Positions 38,511 to 50,877 of a stretch of DNA of 64,000 nucleotides are shown one piece after another. Below the pieces are notes generated by a model. That model ran no database searches. It saw only the letters and a program-made list of their open reading frames with translations, and had not been told where the DNA came from. The stretch is taken from assembly GCA_008921705.1 (NCBI GenBank), contig VFFE01007108.1:1260218-1324217 (forward strand), in the 5' to 3' direction. Source of the stretch: Burhinus oedicnemus. Taxonomy: Eukaryota; Chordata; Aves; Charadriiformes; Burhinidae. The position numbers were made by a program, and so were the translations under genes. Every line of letters starts with the position of its first letter. Within the stretch, counting starts at the first letter, position 1.

Positions 38511-40166
38511 CCTGTTCTCTTTGCCTGGCTCAGCATTCTCCTTCTCTACATCAGCTCTCTATAGCAATAATAGCCTATTTGGACACACTAACAAAAACAA
38601 TTCTGGGGCTGCACTGAGACTGACCCATGATAGATTAACATTCTATAGCTCCTTCCTGGCCTGAGCATACCATTATTATTGCTGTAAAGAAAAAATCATC
38701 AAAATATAGGGCTAGTATATATTTGTGCATATCCACACATAAACACTCGTGCTGACATGGCACAGGGTTAGCATATGACTCAAGAATGATTGTGAGTCCA
38801 CCCATTTAGATATAAACTTCACACTTGGATGCGTGTTCATCTGGACTGTATAACACTCCTATGTCCTCTTTAAATAATAAAGGAACCTGGGGACTTTTGC
38901 AGCTTAGAAAACACTGGAATATCAGGAACTTTTCTACTGACTGTTACTAATACCATCCTTCCCATATTCATGGGCTATTGAATTTCTCAGGCAGAAGAAA
39001 CAGTGCAGTTGTACTACACATGGGATTTATTAGAGAAACAGTGCAGGGACTGTGACAGCAGTAGGAGCAATAATGAGAAGTTCATGTTGTACCAGTTTTT
39101 TTATTCTCCGTTATTGGAGGAGACATACTAAGAGATACTCTGCTTATATCACCCTGTGAATGACGATAATTTTGTAGCTGGCAGAAAGAATTTGCCCTTT
39201 CATTAGAAGCAGGCCAAAAGTTCTTGGATAAAAGAGTTCTGCATAAGAAAATAGGGTTCTATTATGTGGCCCATATCAGGGTTGTTAGCTATGGCTGCAG
39301 AGTCCCCAAGAATATTCAGTGCCCGAGCCTTCAACACAGCTGGGGTAGATTTGCTTTTGTTAGATAAAATTCTGTCTTTCCTGGGAGTAAAATAGATATA
39401 CAAAGCAGGTGCTGCAAATAACGGTCTTGTAAACATTCTAGGAAAATCACTGGATAATGATTTTTTGTTGGAAAAGAAATTAATCATCACCATTTGTCTT
39501 TATCTCTGGTAAATGCACATGACTATTCTACAGTATAAACCTGCGTGCATATGTCATGTCTTAGATGCTGAACGTTTCCCCCACTGTTTCATGTTTCCCC
39601 TCTCATGTGGTACAGACCTGGGGCTTGAACCACCCCCTGTGATATCTGTGGAGCTAGATAAGAGCCTCACAAGCCTCACTCACAACGGGTATGGGTTATT
39701 TTAAACAATGTAAAAATAATCTTCATCATAGCTTAAAGGATTTTTGAAGGCATCAAGTACTTGATAACTTGAATAAAATTATGTGGCGTATCTTCATGAT
39801 ACTTTTACTAGCGCTTCCCCTCCAAAGAGATAGTGTTTTATCTTCTAGTACAAGCAGTAGTTTCACATTAAACAAAGAACGTGTTGTTCTTCTCTGTGAT
39901 GATATACTCTGAAAATAGATGTTAGCCTTTGTGCTTGGAGAATGTGTGAATTCACTTGATTTCTTTCAAACAAAGATCAGTAGGCTGTGGGAAAAGCTTT
40001 GCATCTTTGCTTGGAAACGGGCTAAATTGCGATAGCAACCTTTACTTGGCCTTGCACCATGGTGCCAACATGCTAAACAAATAGAAATACTGATTAGCAA
40101 AGATGCATAAGAAGAATAAAATAAATAGTTTGGCATTATAAATGATAGCACTTACTGACAAATAAG
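38511..40166. other. AT-rich non-coding stretch
   Basis: No gene, RNA or repeat is recognised; the longest ORF is 96 codons on the minus strand (39203-39493). Confidence 0.45.
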
Positions 40167-41432
40167 AGAATCATAGAATCATAGAATGCCAAGTTGGAAG
40201 ATACCTCAAGGATCATCTGGTCCAACCTTTCTTGGCAAAAGCACAGTCCACACAAGATGGCCCAACACCCTCTCCAGATGAATATTAAGTGTGTCCAATG
40301 TTCACAAATACACCACTTCCCTGGGGAGATTATTCCAATGGCTGAGTGTCCTCATTGTCAAAAATTTTCCTCTTGTGTCCAATTGGAATCTCCCCTGGCG
40401 TAATTTGTACCCATTACCCTTCATCTTTTCCATGTGACTCCTTGTAAAACAGGAGTCTCTGTCTTCTTTGTAGCCACCTTTTAAACACTGAAACGTGGTG
40501 ATAAGGTCTGCCCTAAGCCTTTTTTTCTCAAGGCTGAACAAACCCAGTTCTCTCAGCCTTTCCTCATATGGCAGGCTTCCCAGTCCTTTGATCATCTTTG
40601 TGGCCCTTCTCTGGACCCTCTCCAGCCTGTCCACAAATTTTTTGTATAGCAGGGGCCAGAATGAACAGAGTATTCCAGGTGTGGCCTGACAAGCACTGAG
40701 TAGAGTGGGATAATGACTTCTTCATCACTGCTGGTGATGCCCTTGTGGATGCAACACAGCATCCTATTGGCTTTTGTTGCTGCAGCAGCACCACACTGTC
40801 CACTCATATTGAGTGACCCCCAGGTCCCTTTCCACAGAGATGCTCCCTAGACGAGTAGATCCCAGCCTGTGCTGCACTCCTGGATTATGTTTTCCCAGGT
40901 GCAAGACCTTACACTTGTCCTTGTTGAACTTCATAAGGTTCTTGTTAGCCCAGTCTTCCAGCCTATCCAGGTCTTCCTGCAGGGTGGCTCTCCCTTCTGA
41001 AGTGTCCACTTGCCCACTCAGTTTGGTATCACTGGCAAACTTCGTCAGGGTACGCTTGATCCCATCATCCAGATTACTTATGAAGATATCAAACAGCGTT
41101 GGGCCCAATATCAATCCCTGGGTGACCCTACTTGTGACAGGTTGCTAGTTTGAGAAGGAGCTGCTTACCACCACCCTCTGGCTGCGGCCTGTCAGCCAGT
41201 TCCCCACCCACCGCACAGACCACTTGTCTAGACCGTAACGCATCAGTTTCTCTAGGAGGAGACTGTGGGGATACTGTATTGAAAACCTTGGAGAAATCCA
41301 GGTAGACAATGTCCACTGCTCGCCTCACATCAGCTGAGCAGGTTACCTTGTCATAGAAGGTGATCAGGTTTGTCAAGCATGATTTGCCCTTGGTGAATCC
41401 ATGCTGACTTTTTCCCAACCGTGTGCTTCATG
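40167..41432 (-). mobile_element. CR1 LINE, 5'-truncated (minus strand)
   Basis: The left edge is the reversed CR1 tail, with two AGAATCAT octamers and CCAAGTTGGAAGATACCTCA. The element then runs through the 3' UTR into the RT domain, read on the minus strand. The inner (5') end is near the QHGFTKG motif at about 41390-41410, just past which similarity to CR1 is lost. Hence the copy is about 1.27 kb, more truncated than the one at 3.3-5.1 kb. The two long copies lie in opposite orientation 35 kb apart. I see no flanking duplication like that of the first copy. Confidence 0.95.
40302..41418 (-). pseudogene. CR1 reverse-transcriptase pseudogene (minus strand)
   Basis: From right to left the minus strand encodes [14 protein letters not shown], then [14 protein letters not shown] (the first catalytic aspartate region). 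It continues with LGPTLFDIFISNLDDGIK and then TKFASDTKLSG. The catalytic pair is FASD here instead of FADD, so one active-site aspartate is lost. Further on come KFNKDKCKVLHLG and, in the last segment, [16 protein letters not shown] and EERLRELGLFSLEKKRL. The pieces lie in three separate open segments (41128-41418, 40764-41114 and 40302-40634), so stops or frameshifts break the ORF. It is non-functional. Confidence 0.92.
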
Positions 41433-44400
41433 ACTGACCCCATGAGGGGTAACAACCTTGCCGCCAGCAGGCTTGCAGGGCTCTGCCGTGCTCCACATCT
41501 GCTGTACTACACCATGTACTTACCCTGGCAGCTGAGGGGAAAGCATCAAGCAGTGCTCTGTTGTAGATCACGCAGAGCAATCGAGCTGGTCAGCAAGGCT
41601 TCTCCAAATAGTTTTCTGTTCAACCTGCAATTTGATTCAGTCGTCTTCTGCAAAAAGTGACACCAGTTTGGGCCAAATTTCCCACAAATAACAACAAAGA
41701 AAACAGAAATGGAGCTTCGTTGAATGACAGTGTATTTATTTTAGAAAACTTGAGAGATTATATCAGCCCAGATTTCATTACATTCTTACATTTATTCATT
41801 ACACTGTACCATTTCATGATGTGGTATAATTTTTATGGTGATGTTTGGAACAGTAGTAAGGAATACGTTATGGTATGAAACATTATTATAATGAAAGCAG
41901 TACATCAAAAGTGCAATGCTTATTTTTTAATTTTTTTTTAATTAACTATCTATGTGAAAGTATGTTGTACTTTTTGTGAGAAAGGTATTTTTAAAATTGG
42001 CTTTTCTTTCATTTCTAAAGAAGTTGAGAATATGAAAAATGTTCACGAACCAAAAATTCTGTGTTTTAACCAGCTCTAATACCAATAATCCTTAAAAAAA
42101 GAGCATTCATTAATAATTATATAGAAAGGCCAAATTAAGACCCACAATATTCTGTTAAATAATATCCTTATTTGAGAGCAAAGGAAAGTAAGGTAAGTAA
42201 AATCTTGTTTTATCCAACAAACATGAGCATTCCCTGTGATTTCACCTGAAAAACTAGAAGAAATTTTGTTCAAATAGCTCAGAAAACATGAAGTTCCCAG
42301 ATAATACAGTGATATGACATGTTACTGGCTCACTTTTTTATAGTAATTGCACTAACTGATGCTTTCTTTAACTCTATGAGTTTATTTCTAGCATTCAGTA
42401 TTATTCTTAAAGAAAAATTATTCTTCCTAAAAAAAAGGCAGTCCACATTTGTATATGAACACAAAACACATTCATGGGCTGCTAGTTTGTGTGAAAATAA
42501 TTATTAATGTTGGAACATTTTAAAAAATGTGTCAGTGCGAAGAATGGTTTCCATTTTATTATCTTAGTTTTTGTAACATTTCTTTTAAATGTCCCACATC
42601 ATATATTAATGAGTTTCCTTATAACATCTCTGAAGCTAAGGACAGAATAATTATTTTATTCTAATTCCCATCAGAACTTCAGAAGAAACGTTTTTGTTAT
42701 AGGCACTTTGAATGAGTGTATAGGCTTCTAATGTACTTGAGAGTTTGAACAAGCCCTGTTTCCAAATTGTTATCTTCGATGAACAAAGGAAAAAAAAAAG
42801 CAAATATTTAAAGCTTTGTGGGGACAATGCAAGTTGTTGCAGGTATTTCAAATTATAAACAAGATTAAATTAAAAGCTGTAAACCATATGAGATTCCTCC
42901 AATTTTGAACGAGAACTGTGCTCTTCCTCATAAAACCAGTTCCTCTACAAAAGGTAATTTCTTCCCTTGAACATGTGTAGAAGACAGTATCATCCCTGTA
43001 TGCTGTATACGTCAAGCATTTTTCATCTCTCATAGTCCTGCAATTAACCTAGAATGTTAATTGCATATTGTAAAGTTTTATCAAACTAATTTTTTATTGA
43101 AAAATTGCAACTGTCGAAGACAAGGCAGCCAATGCTATCAGAAAAACACTTGCTATGTGCGCTCTGTTAAATAGTACATGCTCAGGCTGGTTTTTCTTGC
43201 TGATTTGATCTGTGGTAGGTGGAACATACCAACAGAAATAATGAAAAATGTATCACGGGTATGATTTAGGGATTACTTTGCTGCCTTGGTATAGAGAAGG
43301 GATAAAAGGATCACTGTTCATGTAACCTATTGACCTGTAGTTAGGCACTTGAGCCACCTCTGATTTCAAGAGAAAATAAAGCAGGCATGTGGCCATAAAC
43401 ATTTTGAGATGAAAACCAGAGTTGACTCAAAAGTGATCAAGCTGCAGAAAAATGCATCTGTAACAGTGTTCCTTCAGCACGTCATAAAAACAAGATACAT
43501 CCAAAACTAGTGGCTGAACAATACACTGATGCCAAATTGGTTTGGGGAACTTTTCTGACATGCTGAATGTTCATATTGTTTGATGCTGACATTTTACTCC
43601 TGTCAGTAAATAAGGATAAAAAAACCAACCCATAGCATATATAACTGCATGCTTCATCTTTTGTTTCAAAAGCTTAGAGAATGGTTCAGCATAGACAAAA
43701 GCACAGCTTTTGTTGAATGTCTAAACATGAAAAACAGCAGCTTGTTGAAACTAAGATTCTTTGGAATAGTTCTGTCAATTAAACAGTACAAATAATGGAT
43801 TATTTTCCTGAATTTCTAGAAAGCAAGCTGGCTAAAAGTCCTGAAAGTCACTGTCTCTTCCATTCAGGCCATTTCACTCTCATGCTTTAAAAGAGAACAT
43901 CACTACAGTTCCTGCTAGGATTCTCCCCTCCCTGTCCTACTCACTAGGAATGCCTCTGCTGGTCCTGAAGTAAGAAAGACTCACAAGAAAAATCAATAGT
44001 AGCTGCTCCTCTGTCTGTCGAAGCTAGGCTACTTCTACCTATGAAGAGATATAATTTCTTTCTTTTTCTACATACCCCTCTTTTGCATGTGTAGCCAAGG
44101 ATGACAAGCATTTACATTATCAGTTAACAAAAAGTCCAATATCCAGTTGTGTGGGGAAGTAGTTATACTAATTTTAAAGATTAGGCCTCTTCCTTTCCCT
44201 CACCCAAGCCCTAGAGAGACAAAATGTTGGACTGTGAAATACAGAAAAATATGTTTGTTCTGTTCCCATGTGTAATAATGGAACTTCATTGGGAGTTGTC
44301 AGGTTAGTAAACTAGCTACTTTTCAAAATAAGTTGAGTCAATGTATTATATCAAACATATTTTTCATTCAGACTAGGGGATGAGAGTTACTCAAGAGGCC

Positions 44401-45043
44401 TTTCTGAACTAAATCATACAAAAGCCTTTCCTAGCACCACAGAGTTTTAAAAGAAATGGATAATTAATAAAGAAGAAATTCACTAGTACTTTTTTTTCTC
44501 AGGTGGCTATAAAGATAATGATCTTATCTCCTATGAATAATTTCTACAAAACTCCTTCAAAAGTGCTGCACAATTTTTTAATGTGTTCAAGGACATTCAA
44601 CTCTGTAAAATAACTAAAATTTTTTATCGTGCCTTTTTCATGTCTCTTTAGCAGCTGACTCAAATGTGCAAAAGAACTCTAAAAACCGTGCTAACAAGAT
44701 ACATGAGCTATCTTTGGAACTCTCTTCCTTCTTTAGATACACAAAGAAAGCTAATACAATGAATTCCTGCATAAAGTATCACACTTTGAAAAGCATAGGC
44801 AGAAAGGGCCATTTCTGGTATCTTATCTGACCCAGAGCAGAAGTTGACTAATGATAATCAATGAGCATTCCTTAAATAGTATTAGCTTAACAGGTGGTTA
44901 CAGAATCAGTCCTTCTGCAGATCAGTCATGTCATGTCCTCTCCATGGAGAGTGGAATTTAAAGAGAGGGCTCACAGTGACCAACTTTAAATGCAGCAGAC
45001 TGATCTGTATAAGCTCTCTCTCCATCTTTCCTTTACTTTGCTG
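41433..45043. other. AT-rich non-coding stretch
   Basis: 41.44-41.60 kb is a little richer in GC; it could be flanking DNA or an unrecognised continuation of an older repeat. The rest is AT-rich with ORFs of 60-73 codons. No gene is recognised. Confidence 0.45.
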
Positions 45044-45109
45044 TTACCCTTACCTTACCCTTACCCTTACCCTTACCCTTACCCTTACCCTTACCCTTAC
45101 CCTTACCCC
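45044..45109 (+). repeat. (CCCTTA)n hexamer microsatellite
   Basis: Ten full TTACCC units and one five-base unit (45050-45054) are in tandem; the last eight to nine are perfect. The complementary unit is GGGTAA, which differs from the vertebrate telomere unit GGGTTA by one base in every copy. It is therefore a telomere-like variant and not an interstitial telomere. It produces the repeating Tyr-Pro and Leu-Thr stretches in two plus-strand ORFs, which are not genes. Confidence 0.95.
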
Positions 45110-47706
45110 TGCCCCATAAAAAAACTTTTTCATAACAGGCCAAATAAAACAGTTTTAGCTATACCTCCCCAGCTCCTCCCTGCAGTTCACCGGGGAAGTC
45201 AAATTAAAAGATTAAGAAACCCAGGTCAAAATAATTCCAGCAAATCAAAATACTCCTCGTTGGAATATATTGCCAATAGCTCCCTGCTGATAAAATAAGT
45301 GGCTCTCTGTGAGCAGCTGTCTGGGAGCAGGCCTGTTCATGTCCATAGGACAACACAGGGAGGGGAAGGGAAGATGCTTACTTAGATAGCTCTGATTCAA
45401 GACCCAAGTATACTCAGTGGGACCACTTACTTGGAGGTCAGCAGAATTTAAAAGGAACCAAGGTTCTAAAGTACATAGACATTTATAGGTGTAATTAATA
45501 CTTTCTCAATGGTTATGTATTTTTCTTAAGCGCCCACTTCAAAGATTATAAAAGAAAGTCAAGTACTTCTTTACGAAGTGTCCTTTCCAATAGCCTGGTC
45601 CTCAAATGACTCGCTACCACACAAGCATATCAAGAGCTGTCACACAGCCCAGGTAGAGCAGGAAGGCAGCCACAAGTGTTTCTGTTACAAGATTCCTAAA
45701 ACTTCAGGCATTGTAGATCTGTTGTGTTTTCAACTCCCTTTGGATTTACCATTGGAATAAATGGGGATCATTAGGCTTATTTGCCAGAACCTAAAATCCT
45801 GTGCTGGACCTGCTGGGTTTTTTTGTGCTGAGCAAGCTGTGCGTGCAGACCCCATGAGCCCACTTATGCAAGGAGAAGCAGCTTGGTCCAAAAAAAAAAA
45901 AAAAAAAGTCAACAACAACCTTTGTCTCATTTGGGTTATTATTGAGGTTTAAAAAATGAAGACAAAACTTGCAGCAGAACAAGTAGTTGCCTTGCGCAGA
46001 TGCTGTTTTAGGAGAAGGCTGACAACAACTCCTGCTTATGCTGCTTCTCTAAGGAATTAACTCCCTGGTACCACAGTTTTCCGAAGTGAACCTAAAACAC
46101 TAGGAGCATTAGAATGAACATTATATTTGAATTTCAAATAAGAAATTCTTTTTCAGTCTGAGGGGAATATATTGATTTTAAGATAAATCCTGTCTGAGGA
46201 GAGAAGGCAGCTCACCAAGCAGCACAAGGGATCAGCATAAGCATATTAATAATGCAATTATTATAACCCAACAAACAAGACAGAGTGAGTAAAATATGAT
46301 GAGAACAAGCTGAAATTGGTATTTTACAGCTGTAACTGCTGCTGCTATAATTCATGCTCATGAAAAATACTTTAAACTGGAAACTGCAGAAGCAATTTAG
46401 GCATGAGTCCTAAAAAACCTTAACCCTTTACAACCTGAAAAAACAATGCAGTGAGGAAGAATATAATAAAAATATCACCTTTGGCCCAATTTTGTTCTCA
46501 GCTGGGTAGGTGAGAGACAACTGGACTGGTGGTGCCAGAAGGCAGCACCATTATGCAGAAGAAATAACGCCAGTTACTTCTGCAAATTGCTATTGAAACC
46601 TCTGAACTCTTGAGTAGTAATCACACACCTGCCCATAGGGCTTCAGCTGGTGAATTGTTACCACAGCAAACACCGGTATTAGACATTTGCATAGCAATGT
46701 TTACACACACACACACAAATGTTTTCCTTGAATAAAATAGAAAATGCATAATAATACTTTGTGAATTATTTTCATACTACTGCCAATAGTTGGAAAACAA
46801 GACATAAGGGAGATGTAAACACTTTTTCAACAGCTTTCTGCTTTCTGCAAGGTGAAGGCTGGAACAAATTGAAGCAGTCTTCCAATTTTACATCCTCCTT
46901 GAGGAAATCTCAGAACTTCTCCTCTTTAAACGTGAGTAGTTATAACTAACTGTAAGTCTTGGCTTCCAGGGTTTTTTTCTTCAGCACTGTATTTACCTGA
47001 AAAAATACAATTATGCATTATACACAAGAGATACTCATTGCATAGCTAGGCAGAAAAAGCTAGATTAAAAATAGCACTTGAAGTTATGAAGTTATGCTTG
47101 CATTACAAATGGAAGTTTGTACTTTTGACAATAAATTGAAGACTAGCCATAGTTCCTCTTGCCAAGGAAATATCACTGACTTACATTGACCTGGATTTTT
47201 CTTGTCACGTCTTTATGCTATTACGGGTTTAATGGATATAAATTATATATAAATCATATAAATCATATATATGATGAAACGTATATCCTCCCCGATAAAG
47301 AGATTTTTAAAGGTTTTAAAACACAAAACTCACACTGTTTAAGGCAGTAGGATTACAAAATTCTCAGATTATTGTTGATATTTAAGAAAGTTCCAAGAAA
47401 CCTCCAGGAACTCCACAGAGCTCTCTATTGTTTTTCAACTCATCCCGGTGAGAAAAAAATGGAAGAATAAGAATTTGGAAATAGAGGATTCTACTGTAAA
47501 TTTCAATATGATTCTAATTGGCTGTGAGCGGCTGACCTGCACAGTTAGACGCATGTCTGAAGGAAGAAAAGCAAACAATGAAGAACATTTACATACAGTA
47601 ATGTAGGATAAACAGGAAAATGAATTTAATGAATGGCAATTCATGGCAACCTGGCCTTCAAATGCAAGCCACCTCTTAAAATTACATCTGGTATCATACA
47701 AAAATA

Positions 47707-47743
47707 TCTCTCTCTGTCTCTGTCTCTGTCTCTGTGTCTCTCT
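47707..47743 (+). repeat. (TCTCTG)n microsatellite
   Basis: The tract begins with TC steps and goes on to repeated TCTCTG units, then a TATATG-rich tail. It is the source of the RQRQRQR run in a minus-strand ORF. Confidence 0.85.
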
Positions 47744-49216
47744 GGATATATGTATACACATATATTCAAAAAATCTTGCAAAATACATCATAAAATTGGA
47801 TAAAGTACACAGGCAGTCTACTGGTTTAGCACAGACAAGTGATTCTATTAGCCAAGAGGTTCTTGTGCTGAAGTCTTTTGAGTAGCGCTCTTCATAGTTT
47901 CCAAGGAAAAAACGTTTATCAGATTTATCAGAACAGCTCAGAGTTAAAAATAAAATTGAGAATATAAAGCCTGGTCTAAAACTTTCAACATCTCTTAAAT
48001 ACAACATTTTTGAAACTTTGGAATGAGATTCACTGTCAGTTTTGTAGGTAGTCAGCTAATTACTGGCAATACAGTCTCCCCTGGGTTTGAATGCACAGAA
48101 AGCAGAAAAAGGCCTCACACCGAAGGAAGTCTCCCTTGTCACATCTTCCTCCTCTTTAATTTAAAGAACTTTCTCCCACATACTTTTGCAGAAAAAAAAG
48201 ATTTTACTTGCTTATTTCTGATGAGAATCCAGCTGCAAGCATAGAAGGCTCCAGCAGTTTTCAGTGCTGGGAATAAGGATCATTCCTTGTGCACATAAGT
48301 ATCAGTAGTATAGAGACTTGCCATTTCAGCTCTGCCATATAATCCAGTGCCTTTACTGAGTATTTATGAAGATTGTTGCTACTGTGTTGACATCTATGAA
48401 AAACATCAGTTAATGTGAAATTCAAGAAGCTTGTTTTGTGTGTTTAAACCAAAAGCAATAGACTACCAATTCTTTAAATATGTTTTGGAACAAAAACCAT
48501 GTAATGTGTCACAGAAGCAGAAAGTAAAAGTACACTACAGCTGTTTTTCACATGGATTTGATTAAATCTCAATTCCTTGGCTTTAAACAGAGAAGTGTTG
48601 ACTCTTCACTGCGCTCTTTCCTCTTCTCTCAAAGAATTGAACAAGTATAACCTGGAAGTAAATTGATAAAGTACTTTGTAGCCGAAGTACTGGAGTCAGT
48701 AGTTTATAGGTGTTTAAGAAATGGTTTAAAACCTTGGTTGTAGAGGTCACCCGGTTTGTATGGAAATATTTTGTTGATCAAAAGATTATCAGCATAGTTC
48801 AGCACTGCTAACTGAACTGTGCCAAGGTTGAACACAGAGCTGCCTCTTCCTACTAGAAAGATCCCCAAGTCCTGCAAAATCCTGCATCCTCCAGAGCGAG
48901 CTTTCCCTCAGTCATTCCTCAGCTGTCTTTGCAAGGAGATGCACTTGATGAGAAGGGCGACCCCAGATCACCCATTGCGCTTTTGTGGGATATGGGCCAA
49001 GGTAGCCAAACTGGATAAAGAGAGCAGGAGTACATGTATTTGAAACTTAGGAGGCTGTAGCTGAATTTAATCTGATATGTGTTAGGATGTACACACTTAA
49101 CGTGAACACTATTTTTTTGACAGTGTGAAAATGAAAATGTTGTGTATAAAATAAAAGTCACTTAACAGCAAAAATATCGAGTTCCTTGGAATAGCATAGA
49201 AATAAAAGGGTACATC

Positions 49217-49265
49217 AAAAAAAAAAAAAAAAAAAAAAAGGGAAAAAAAAAAAAAAAAAAAAAAA
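49217..49265 (+). repeat. Long A-tract split by GGG
   Basis: 23 A, then GGG, then 23 A. No retroposed sequence with a recognisable identity lies immediately to its left. Length may vary by assembly error. Confidence 0.9.
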
Positions 49266-50828
49266 GAAGAGATAAACATGAATTTTCTTGGAGGAAGTTT
49301 TACCTTGTTTTTTGGGTGCTCCAACCACTTTACTGGGGGGTTTGTAAAATATCTTCCACATATCTCAGTATAGCTCTACTGGGGCTGACTGAAAAACTGA
49401 AAAGACTGTTTTAATATATATATTGACAGCACATAACAGAGTTCTCTCAGTTATAAAAGTGAATCATTATTTGGTTTTGATATTCTGTAGTTACTCTCCA
49501 GAAATAAATTTTGCTGGTAAATCAAGCAAAAAGACTCATCTCGAAGATGGCTCTGTTAATTTTCAGACATCATATTACAGGAGGCAAGCACGCAGATTAG
49601 GAAAGCAGTCTGGAATCTATCCATGTAATACACTCTAATTATAACTTGTGTATCATCTTTCCAATAGACTGTGTGTTTACAAGAAACTGTCACTGACTTT
49701 TGACGTATGTGAGAGCAATTGGGTTGAACAGTGTTAACCTATGGGAACTCAAGAGTGTCTTTTTCTATTTATGTTTTTACTTCTCAGTATGGAGCATACC
49801 ATCATTTGCTGTAGAGCTCTAACATGGGTGAGTAGCCTAGTTTTCCTTGGTAGTCAGCAGAGAGAGTTGACCTCTGGAGGCCATTTTAGAGTGCTTAAAT
49901 TCATCTTTGTCTGTTGTTTACTTATGGAGCTTAGATTCCCTAGTGAAGGCACATAAATTAGGTCATTTCCGAGCATTAAAAAATGCTGCATCATTAAAAT
50001 TTCAATAGTGTACATTGATCTCATAAGTAAGTGCAGATCTCGGTTAGAATTTGCTTTTAATCTTTTCCTGTCAAGGTGAACAAGTCAGCAAGAGCTTTTA
50101 AGCAGCTTTACCTGGTCACCATATTTTAAATGACTGATTCATATAAACTGAGCAGAATGAGTGACAGAACAGAGCCTTGTACACGTGAATGTCAGAATAT
50201 CCCCATTCATATAAGTTACTGGGAAGCTCTTTCAAATATGTGTCTTGAAAATGTTTGCTTTTCTAACCCATTTTACCTGTTAGATTGACTCGTATGAGTA
50301 ATGAGGTGATGTATAAAGAATGGCATCCATTGCTGCTGATTTTGCCCTTTGTTTGCATTCAGAGGATGCCTATTGTGGGTCAATTTTTAAATTCCTTGAG
50401 AAGAAAAGTCAACACAATGTAAGAATTTGGAAGAATCATATGAAAGAGAACCTTTCAAATACCAGACTGGGTGCCTGAACTGATCAAATTTTGGTTCCCA
50501 AGTCTTAAGTTTTTAAAACTAAAATAATAAAAAAGCATAATTGCTTTATTAATTAGTAGAAAAATTACATAGGTGATGTCTAGCCTGGTAAGCAGCTGCC
50601 AAGTAAGGTGAGTACTCAGTGAAATTTTCACTCAGTGACTGAGTTCTGGGTAGGATTCTTGGCAAAGCAGCCAGACTTCCATCCTTCTTGGTTCCTCAGA
50701 TTTAATTTTGAAAGGTTGGTTTTAAATTAATTTGATTTTATACTCTCTAGAATCATATTAACATTTTTCTGTCATTGTGCTTAACGTGATCTGAAACATT
50801 TCCATTTCCTGGACTGAAAAATAAGGGG

Positions 50829-50877
50829 ACACATGTGTACGCACATGCGCGCACGCACGTGCACACACACACACACA
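50829..50877 (+). repeat. Alternating purine-pyrimidine tract (CA/CG/TG)
   Basis: 49 consecutive bases alternate purine and pyrimidine without a break, mixing CA, TG and CG steps (for example ATGCGCGCACGCACGTGC). It ends in a (CA)n run from about 50861. Such tracts can adopt Z-DNA. No gene context is visible. Confidence 0.85.

Larger units (their letters stand above)
45110..50828. other. AT-rich stretch with several simple repeats
   Basis: No gene is recognised. Simple tracts are an A18 run at 45890-45907, (AC)7 at 46703-46717, a (TCTCTG)n tract at 47707-47743, and a double A-run at 49217-49265. The 190-codon minus ORF at 47435-48007 runs through the (TCTCTG)n tract, giving an Arg-Gln run, and has no recognisable domain. 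Confidence 0.5.

Noticed and set aside
40495..41148. Plus-strand ORFs over the second CR1
   Set aside because: They are antisense to the minus-strand CR1 reverse-transcriptase remnant.
45044..45109. Interstitial telomeric repeat
   Set aside because: The unit is CCCTTA, not CCCTAA, in every copy; the true telomere hexamer is not present on either strand.
44928..45298. Two ORFs with Tyr-Pro or Leu-Thr repeats
   Set aside because: Their repeated residues are the translated hexamer microsatellite; nothing else in them suggests a protein.
46481..46600. Old repeat starting GGCCCAATTTTGTTCTCAG
   Set aside because: The start resembles an old sauropsid repeat but the remainder could not be followed.
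47435..48007. 190-codon minus-strand ORF
   Set aside because: It runs through a (TCTCTG)n microsatellite that supplies an Arg-Gln run, and the rest has no recognisable domain.
49109..49324. 71-codon minus-strand ORF
   Set aside because: Its centre is a poly-Phe run from the long A-tract.
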